Source: an uncultured Pelagibacteraceae bacterium (lineage in GTDB: Bacteria; Pseudomonadota; Alphaproteobacteria; Pelagibacterales; Pelagibacteraceae). Taken from it: a stretch of DNA of 64,000 nt. The translations under genes and the position numbers were made by a program. Numbering within the stretch: position 1 is the first letter of the stretch; the number at the start of each line of letters is the position of its first letter. The notes below the pieces were generated by a model. The model did not search any database, was not told the origin of the DNA, and saw only the letters and a program-made list of their open reading frames with translations. Positions 58,461-64,000 of this stretch are shown in pieces. Location: positions 1-64,000 of the forward strand of contig CACJRL010000001.1 in assembly GCA_902595815.1 (NCBI GenBank), read 5' to 3'.

Positions 58461-59645
58461 ATGAAATCAAAGAAAAAGATAGTTCTTGCCTATTCTGGAG
58501 GTTTGGACACATCAATCATATTAAAATGGTTACAGGAAAATTATGATGCAGAAGTAATTTGTTATACTGCAGACATTGGTCAAGAAATAGATAGAAATAA
58601 AATTTTCAGAAACGCAAAAAAACTTGGCGTAAAAAATATTATTATTCAAGATCTAAAAGATATTTTTGTAAAAGATTACGTTTATCCAATGATTAGGGGC
58701 CATGCAATATATGAAGGTGTTTATTTGCTTGGAACCTCAATTGCCAGACCTTTAATAGCCAAAGATCAAATTAGAATTGCTAAAAAATTTAATGCCTATG
58801 CTGTGTCTCATGGATCAACAGGAAAAGGAAATGATCAAGTAAGATTTGAGTTAGGTTATCATTATTTTGGTCCTAAAATAAAAGTTATTGCGCCTTGGAG
58901 AATTTGGAAACTGAAATCTAGATCAGATCTAATTAATTATGCAAAAAAAAATAAAATTGAAATACCTAAAGACAAGAAAGGAGCGCCACCTTTTTCGGTA
59001 GACGATAATATTTTTCATACATCAACAGAAGGAAAGGTGTTAGAAAATCCAAAAAACTCTGCACCTAACTTTATCTTTCAAAGAACGTTATCTCCAGAAA
59101 AAGCACCTAATAAATCTTCAATTGTAAAAATAGACTTTAAAAGTGGAGATCCAATTGCAGTGAATGGGAAAAAATTATCTCCGTCTAAATTGCTTGGAAA
59201 ATTAAACGACATTGCTGGAAAAAATGCTGTTGGAAGAGTTGATCTAGTAGAAAATAGATTTATCGGTATAAAATCAAGAGGTGTATATGAAACACCAGGC
59301 GGAACTTTATTAATGCACGCTCATAGGGCTATAGAGTCTGTTACACTTGATAAAGATACAATGCATAAAAAAGAAAAAATTATGCCTAGATATGCGGAAC
59401 TGATTTACAATGGATATTGGTTTTCTAAAGAGAGATTTAAATTACAAAGAATTGTAGATCTTAAGAGAAGTAAAGTTAATGGATCAGTTAAATTGAGGTT
59501 ATATAAAGGGAATGTTATTATTCATTCAAGAATAACTAAAAGTTCAGCTTATTCTATGAAAAAAGTTTCATTTGAGGAAAATAAAACTTTTAATAAATCA
59601 AATGTTGAAAGATTTATTAATTTTCACAAGAAAAAATTAAAATAA
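58461..59645 (+). CDS. argG: Argininosuccinate synthase
   Basis: ATP-dependent joining of citrulline and aspartate in arginine synthesis, 394 residues. The PP-loop is LAYSGGLDTSIILKWL near the N terminus. Other motifs are GTSIARPLIAK, SHGSTGKGNDQVRFELG and VGRVDLVENRFIGIKSRG. argH is not adjacent. It lies 3 bases after the IalB gene and 6 bases before the photolyase-like gene. Confidence 0.98.
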   Translation: MKSKKKIVLAYSGGLDTSIILKWLQENYDAEVICYTADIGQEIDRNKIFRNAKKLGVKNIIIQDLKDIFVKDYVYPMIRGHAIYEGVYLLGTSIARPLIAKDQIRIAKKFNAYAVSHGSTGKGNDQVRFELGYHYFGPKIKVIAPWRIWKLKSRSDLINYAKKNKIEIPKDKKGAPPFSVDDNIFHTSTEGKVLENPKNSAPNFIFQRTLSPEKAPNKSSIVKIDFKSGDPIAVNGKKLSPSKLLGKLNDIAGKNAVGRVDLVENRFIGIKSRGVYETPGGTLLMHAHRAIESVTLDKDTMHKKEKIMPRYAELIYNGYWFSKERFKLQRIVDLKRSKVNGSVKLRLYKGNVIIHSRITKSSAYSMKKVSFEENKTFNKSNVERFINFHKKKLK

Positions 59646-59651
59646 AATAAC

Positions 59652-60806
59652 ATGAATTTTGAACCAAGTCGGGCGCAAGCCATTAATAAACTAGATAATT
59701 TTGTTGAAAATAATCTTTCTGAATATTCAAGATTGAGAAATTTTGATTTTGGTCCAGATAAAAGATCAAATATATCCTGTATTTCTCCATATATATCTCA
59801 TGGAATATTAAATGAGTTAGAAGTTATAGATAAAGCCTTAAAGAAATTTTCATTTTCTAAAAATGAAAAATTTATTCAGGAGGTTTTGTGGCGTACTTAT
59901 TGGAAAGGATGGTTAGAATTAAGACCTAATGTATGGACAGATTACATAATAGAACTAAAAATTATAAGAGAAAAATACAAAGATAATAAAGATTATTTAA
60001 ATGCCATTGATGGAAATACAAATATAGAATGTTTTAATGAATGGGTTAAAGAATTAAAAAAATTTAATTACCTTCATAATCATACAAGAATGTGGTTTGC
60101 CAGTATCTGGATTTTTACTTTAAATTTACCTTGGCAATTAGGAGCTGAATTTTTTATGAAGCATCTCTATGATGGAGATGCAGCATCTAATACATTAGGA
60201 TGGAGATGGGTTGCTGGGATACAAACACAAGGTAAGCATTATTTGGCAAGTGAATGGAATATAAAAAAATTTACTAATAACAGATTTAATAACATTAATT
60301 TAAATGAAAATGCACCACCTAAAGTTAGCGAGAAAATATACAAGGCTCTCTTAAAAGATTTTAGTAATCCAGTAAGTTTGGATGAGCAAAATTTAATTAT
60401 TTTTGATAATAATCTTTCTTTTGAGTTGACTGATTTCAAAGACCATAAATTTAAAAAAATTTATTTAGTTAATAATAATAACGGCAGTAGGAATATTAAA
60501 CTTAGTGAAAAAACAGTGAAATTTAAGACTAATATAATTCAGGATCAAAAAAGAAGGTTGGATGAAAAATCTTTGGAATGTGAAATTATTGATATTGATA
60601 ACCTTAAAACAATTGAGAATAGTTATGTTTTATATCCTTGTGTTGGAGAAAACTTAGATTTTTTAACTTCTCAAGGAATAAATAATATAAAATTTCTTTA
60701 TCGTAATTTAGATCGAAGTTCTTGGAAATATTGCAATAAAGGTTTTTTTAATTTCAAAAAGTATATACCAACAATAATTAAAGAATTTTTTAAAGAACTA
60801 TTGTAA
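59652..60806 (+). CDS. Photolyase/cryptochrome-like protein with FAD domain at the N terminus
   Basis: 384 residues. Residues about 40-212 match the FAD-binding (C-terminal) domain of photolyases: ISPYISHGILNE, FIQEVLWRTYWKGWLELRP, LHNHTRMWFASIWIFTLNLP and DGDAASNTLGWRWVAG (174-189). The usual N-terminal antenna domain is absent. Instead residues about 245-384 form a small alpha/beta-looking domain after the FAD part (NLIIFDNNLSFELTD, KKIYLVNN, SYVLYPCVGENLDFL). I recall similar FAD-first proteins in other marine alphaproteobacteria. Repair activity is unproven. Confidence 0.82.
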   Translation: MNFEPSRAQAINKLDNFVENNLSEYSRLRNFDFGPDKRSNISCISPYISHGILNELEVIDKALKKFSFSKNEKFIQEVLWRTYWKGWLELRPNVWTDYIIELKIIREKYKDNKDYLNAIDGNTNIECFNEWVKELKKFNYLHNHTRMWFASIWIFTLNLPWQLGAEFFMKHLYDGDAASNTLGWRWVAGIQTQGKHYLASEWNIKKFTNNRFNNINLNENAPPKVSEKIYKALLKDFSNPVSLDEQNLIIFDNNLSFELTDFKDHKFKKIYLVNNNNGSRNIKLSEKTVKFKTNIIQDQKRRLDEKSLECEIIDIDNLKTIENSYVLYPCVGENLDFLTSQGINNIKFLYRNLDRSSWKYCNKGFFNFKKYIPTIIKEFFKELL

Positions 60807-60834
60807 ATTATCAAAATTATGAGATAACAATAAT

Positions 60835-61065
60835 ATGAATAACCCGCAAGTTCTTGAAATTATTGAAAATCTTAAAGGCAGAAGGAATTACGAAGAAAAG
60901 AAAGCTTCAAAATTAGGTTTCAACTCTCTTTACGCATACATTGAAAATAAAATATTAAAAGAGAAAGAAGCTGAAGCAGCAAAAATTCTTGAGCAATCAG
61001 CCCCTAAAGAAGAAGTGATTGAAACAAAAAAACTAGAGAAAAAGAAAAGCTGCTCTTGTTGTTAA
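60835..61065 (+). CDS. Small charged protein with C-terminal Cys cluster, unknown
   Basis: 76 residues, very rich in Lys and Glu, probably helical (IENLKGRRNYEEKKASKLG; YIENKILKEKEAEAAKI). It ends KKKSCSCC, with three cysteines in the last four residues. I know no family. It lies between the photolyase-like gene (28 bases) and the convergent DUF2256 gene (stops adjoin). The terminal cysteines could bind metal or be lipid- or redox-modified. Confidence 0.6.
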   Translation: MNNPQVLEIIENLKGRRNYEEKKASKLGFNSLYAYIENKILKEKEAEAAKILEQSAPKEEVIETKKLEKKKSCSCC

Positions 61066-61194
61066 TTAGTTATTTTTTGAACATTTCTTAGAACAATATT
61101 TCACTTTATCCCAGTTTAGTTTCCATTTTTTTCTCCAAGTAAAAGGTCTCTTACATGCGGGGCAAATTTTTGTGGGTAAATTTTCTTTTCTCAC
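61066..61194 (-). CDS. DUF2256 zinc-ribbon-like small protein
   Basis: 42 residues from a GTG at 61194-61192 to a TAA at 61068-61066. The translation has LPTKICPACKRPFTWRKKW followed by KVKYCSKKC, the complete DUF2256 pattern with two Cys pairs that should bind a metal. The start overlaps the stop of the upstream photolyase-family gene by one base (TAGTG), indicating translational coupling. DUF2256 genes commonly accompany photolyase/cryptochrome genes; function unknown. Confidence 0.88.
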   Translation of the reverse strand: MRKENLPTKICPACKRPFTWRKKWKLNWDKVKYCSKKCSKNN

Positions 61195-62684
61195 TATGCA
61201 GTATTTTGTTTAATAAATTTTTCTGCCTCAGCTAAAATTAATTTTTTTCTATCAGGTTTCATTTTATCGAAAATTCTAACCATCATAGAAAGTCTAGGAT
61301 TTTTTAAAAAGAAGGCTCTATTTCTATTTATGAATCTCCAATAAAGACCATCCATGGTATTGCACCATTCTCCTTTTTTAAAATCCATCATTTTCATGAA
61401 ATAAGCGGAGCCGCAAATATATGGTTTTGTTGCAAAGATTCCTCCATCACTGAAAAGCCCCATTCCATAAACATTCGGGACCATTACCCAGTCAGAGGAA
61501 TCCACAAACATTTCCATAAACCATTTGTAAACATACGTTGGCTTAACTTCACATAAATTCATTATGTTTGATAAGATCATTAACCTTTCAATATGATGTG
61601 ACCAACCATAATTCACTGCATTTTTAATAGCATAATCTAGAGGTGGTAATCCTGTTGTTCCTTCGTACCATGAGTTTTTCATTTTTCTATTTTGTTTAAA
61701 AAAATTTCTAGTTTCCATTTCTTTTGAATAGCTTTGATATATTCCCCTCATAAATTCTCTCCACCCGATTACTTGACGAATATAACCCTCTAAGGAATTT
61801 AATCTTATTTTATTTTTGTTGTGAAAATCTAAAACTTTTTTAATTATAAATTCTGGAGTTATAAGACCTAAATTGATGTAAGGACTTAAAGCACTATGAA
61901 ATAATATATTGTCTTTCTGATCAACTGCATCTTCATAATCCCCAAATAAATTTGATTTTTCTTTAATAAAAAAATTTAATAATTTAATTACATCATCATA
62001 TTCCGTAGCAAACCAAAAGTCTTTCGTATTACCTGGGTGACTTTTAAAATTTTTATCAATTAAAATTTTTAGTTTTCTCGTATGAACAGTCTCATTAATT
62101 TTAGGAAATTTGGGTATAGATATATTTTTTGGAAGTTTATTTCGATTTTCTTCGTCAAAACTCCATTTGCCTCCTTCTGGATTACCATCTTTTTTCATGA
62201 GTATATCCAAATCTCTTCTAGTCTCTTTATAAAAAACTGCCATAAAAGGTTTTTTTGATTTCGATAAATAGTTTTTAAATTTTTCTCTAGAATTTAAAAA
62301 CATTGGTGTTTGAATAATATTCCATTTAATTTTTTCCTTTTTTAAAAAATTGGTAATTTTATTTTCAAAAAACTTATCCTCAATTTCAAAACTTGAAATT
62401 TCTTTAATTTTTTTTGTTTTAATTATTTTTTTTAATTTTTCTGTGTAATCCAGCTTAAAAGATTTATCCTCGATCGAAGAATATTCTAATTTAAATTTAT
62501 TTTTTTTTAGTCTATCTGCGTGAGATCGCATGCAAGATAAGAACAATAATATCTTTTGTTTATGATGCTTTTCGTACGTACAAAGCTGATAATCTTCAGC
62601 CATAAAGAAAAAGTGGTCTTTTCTGTACTTTTCTAGATATTTCTCTGAGAAAAGCTGATTTCCAAGTAGAAAAAATAATTTCAT
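61194..62684 (-). CDS. Cryptochrome/photolyase-related protein, PhrB/FeS-BCP-like
   Basis: 496 residues. The N-terminal Rossmann-like domain starts MKLFFLLGNQLF and has HHKQKILLFLSCMRSHA. The FAD-binding half has GYIRQVIGWREFMRGIYQ, YGWSHHIERLMIL and KPYICGSAYFMKMMD, then DGLYWRFINRNRAFF. This matches the PhrB-like prokaryotic (6-4) photolyase family. Of the four iron-sulfur cysteines expected, only positions resembling Cys378 and Cys441 remain; the Asp-Tyr-Cys-x-x-Cys block reads DFKKG. Divergent from the SDR gene. Confidence 0.9.
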   Translation of the reverse strand: MKLFFLLGNQLFSEKYLEKYRKDHFFFMAEDYQLCTYEKHHKQKILLFLSCMRSHADRLKKNKFKLEYSSIEDKSFKLDYTEKLKKIIKTKKIKEISSFEIEDKFFENKITNFLKKEKIKWNIIQTPMFLNSREKFKNYLSKSKKPFMAVFYKETRRDLDILMKKDGNPEGGKWSFDEENRNKLPKNISIPKFPKINETVHTRKLKILIDKNFKSHPGNTKDFWFATEYDDVIKLLNFFIKEKSNLFGDYEDAVDQKDNILFHSALSPYINLGLITPEFIIKKVLDFHNKNKIRLNSLEGYIRQVIGWREFMRGIYQSYSKEMETRNFFKQNRKMKNSWYEGTTGLPPLDYAIKNAVNYGWSHHIERLMILSNIMNLCEVKPTYVYKWFMEMFVDSSDWVMVPNVYGMGLFSDGGIFATKPYICGSAYFMKMMDFKKGEWCNTMDGLYWRFINRNRAFFLKNPRLSMMVRIFDKMKPDRKKLILAEAEKFIKQNTA

Positions 62685-62711
62685 TAACTATATATAACTC
62701 TTTAAAAATTT

Positions 62712-63422
62712 ATGTCAGAAAAATATTTAGTAGTAGGTGCGACAGGATCTATCGGATCTAATTTAGCCGAACAGTTATACGCAGCCGGCAAAGAAGTACA
62801 TTTAATTGGTAGGGATGAAGAAAGAACAAAATCTTTGTCTGAAAAACTAAATTGTAAATATACAGTCTCTGATGTTTTAGAAAATGGTTTTGTTGAAAAG
62901 ATTAAGTCCGAAATAGATGATATCAAAGGTATAGCTTATTGTGTTGGTTCAATTGATTTAAAACCTTTAAGAATGGTTTCAGAACAAGATTTTACAAAAT
63001 GTATGAAACTAAATTTATATTCTGCAGTAGATTTAATTAAAGGTTATCAAGAAAGTTTAAAAAAAAATAAAGGATCGATTGTTTTGTTTTCAACTGTTGC
63101 TGCTCAAAGGGGATTTACAAATCATGCAATTATAGCTTCAACTAAAGCAGCTGTGGAAGGATTAACTGTTTCTTTAGCAGCTGAATTTGCTCCTAATATA
63201 AGAGTAAATTGCATTGCTCCAAGTTTAACTAATTCAAAAATTGCAGAGCCAATGCTTAAAAATAAAGTTTTAGCTGATGGTATAGCAAAAGCCCATCCAT
63301 TAAAAAGACTTGGAGAGGGTAAAGACTCGGCTTCGCTTGCAAAATTTCTAATAACTGAAGACAGTTCTTGGGTTACAGGACAAATTATTGCTGTCGATGG
63401 TGGTAGATCAAAACTTTCATAG
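62712..63422 (+). CDS. SDR-family protein lacking the catalytic tyrosine
   Basis: 236-residue short-chain dehydrogenase fold. The cofactor loop is VVGATGSIGSNLAEQL (7-22), Asn101 is in KLNLYSAVD, and Ser127 is in VLFSTVAAQRGF. The Tyr-x-x-x-Lys motif reads IASTK (141-145), so the lysine is kept and the tyrosine is Ile141. C-terminal DSSWVTGQIIAVDGGRS is typical. It may be an atypical or non-catalytic SDR. One base separates its stop from the next gene's GTG, and it is divergent from the PhrB-like gene. Confidence 0.87.
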   Translation: MSEKYLVVGATGSIGSNLAEQLYAAGKEVHLIGRDEERTKSLSEKLNCKYTVSDVLENGFVEKIKSEIDDIKGIAYCVGSIDLKPLRMVSEQDFTKCMKLNLYSAVDLIKGYQESLKKNKGSIVLFSTVAAQRGFTNHAIIASTKAAVEGLTVSLAAEFAPNIRVNCIAPSLTNSKIAEPMLKNKVLADGIAKAHPLKRLGEGKDSASLAKFLITEDSSWVTGQIIAVDGGRSKLS

Positions 63423-63423
63423 A

Positions 63424-64000
63424 GTGAAGAAATTATTATTTCTTTTATCATTAATACTATTCTCAACTAATTCATTTAGTAAAAATTTAAATTTTAATAA
63501 AATTATTGAATTAGAAGCACCTTGGGGTTCGTCGTTCGTTAATGAAAATGAAATGATTGTTACCGAGAAAGGTGGCAAAATAAAATTTGTAAACATTTCT
63601 ACAAGGGAGATAAATGAAATTGATCATAACTTAAATTTTGTAGAATATGGACAGGGAGGATTATTGGATATTCTGTATCATGAAGATTACATTTACATCT
63701 CATACACAGAAAATAGAAATAATTGGAAGACTAGTACTTCAATTGCACGTGCAAAATTTAATAAAAACAAATTAAATTTTAAAAATATTTTTCAAGCCAA
63801 TCCACCAATTGACTCGCCCTATCATTTTGGTTCAAGACTTGCAATTAAAGACAACTATTTATTTGCTTCTGCAGGTGAAAGAGGCGGGGGAATGATTGCT
63901 CAAGATGGAAATAAACATCCAGGAAGTATAATTAGAATTTATCTAGATGGTGGCATTCCAAAAGACAATCCTCGTTTTGAGGGGAAATCAGACTGGCTAC
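63424..64000 (+). CDS. PQQ-dependent sugar dehydrogenase-like protein, 3' part beyond window
   Basis: 192 residues are visible from a GTG at 63424. The N terminus (KKLLFLLSLILFSTNSFSK) is a signal peptide, so the protein is periplasmic. Segments such as LEAPWGSSFVNENEMIVTEK, EYGQGGLLDILYHEDYIYIS and PYHFGSRLAIKDNYLFASAG correspond to the soluble glucose/sorbosone dehydrogenase beta-propeller (Yli-type aldose sugar dehydrogenase). PQQ use and substrate are inferred. It follows the SDR gene by one base. Confidence 0.85.
   Translation, partial: MKKLLFLLSLILFSTNSFSKNLNFNKIIELEAPWGSSFVNENEMIVTEKGGKIKFVNISTREINEIDHNLNFVEYGQGGLLDILYHEDYIYISYTENRNNWKTSTSIARAKFNKNKLNFKNIFQANPPIDSPYHFGSRLAIKDNYLFASAGERGGGMIAQDGNKHPGSIIRIYLDGGIPKDNPRFEGKSDWL

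Overview
The window looks like a streamlined marine alphaproteobacterial genome of the SAR11 (Candidatus Pelagibacter) type. The DNA is very AT-rich. Genes are packed with overlaps of 1-20 bases or gaps of a few bases, and no gap reaches 300 bases. The content is typical of that group: DMSP demethylation genes, TRAP and ABC importers, a photolyase/cryptochrome pair, DUF2794, an IalB-like protein and HspQ. I saw no prophage, insertion sequence, CRISPR array, tRNA or rRNA. The taxonomic call is an inference from gene content and layout.

Region 1 (1-21.7 kb, all minus strand) is one long co-directional run. In transcription order it reads ffh, rpsP, trmD, rplS, leuC, leuD, leuB, dmdC, dmdB, dmdA, asd, sdhC, sdhD, sdhA, sdhB, mmsA, mdh, sucC, sucD and sucA (cut by the window edge). 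It joins protein-export and ribosome genes, leucine synthesis, the DMSP demethylation/MMPA pathway, aspartate-semialdehyde dehydrogenase and a large part of the TCA cycle. The run begins with a compact structured element of about 100 bases just before ffh. rimM is missing from its usual place between rpsP and trmD.

Region 2 (21.7-31.1 kb) has dapF-ftsY on plus, then a minus block (an exported unknown, an alpha/beta hydrolase, EamA and MFS transporters). It ends with a plus operon of a gamma-glutamyltransferase-like enzyme, an oxalyl-CoA-synthetase-like ligase and a ketopantoate-reductase-like protein.

Region 3 (31.1-50.5 kb, minus) is an uptake and organic-acid block. It holds a TRAP transporter with enlarged permease subunits, an amidase, a CUT1-type ABC importer with two different ATPases, a zinc alcohol dehydrogenase, a 2-hydroxyacid dehydrogenase, a GlcD-like flavoprotein, an aminotransferase, two tandem FMN 2-hydroxyacid dehydrogenases and a PagL-like outer-membrane protein. 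In both importers a hairpin lies just after the binding-protein gene, which probably lets that gene be expressed above the permeases.

Region 4 (50.5-64 kb) holds ccmC-D-E-F-G-H for cytochrome c maturation, hspQ, yciB, a DUF2794 gene, a Bax-inhibitor-1 protein, an aldo/keto reductase, an IalB-like protein and argG. It closes with a light-related cluster: a FAD-domain-first photolyase-like protein, a small Cys-tailed protein, a 42-residue DUF2256 protein and a PhrB-like photolyase, then an SDR and the start of a PQQ-type sugar dehydrogenase.

The observations I rate highest are: the asymmetric ABC ATPase pair, whose sequence predicts one working and one degenerate ATP site; the structured ffh leader; the photolyase-like protein with domains in reversed order beside a PhrB-like protein lacking iron-sulfur ligands; and the TRAP large permease with a soluble tail of about 330 residues.
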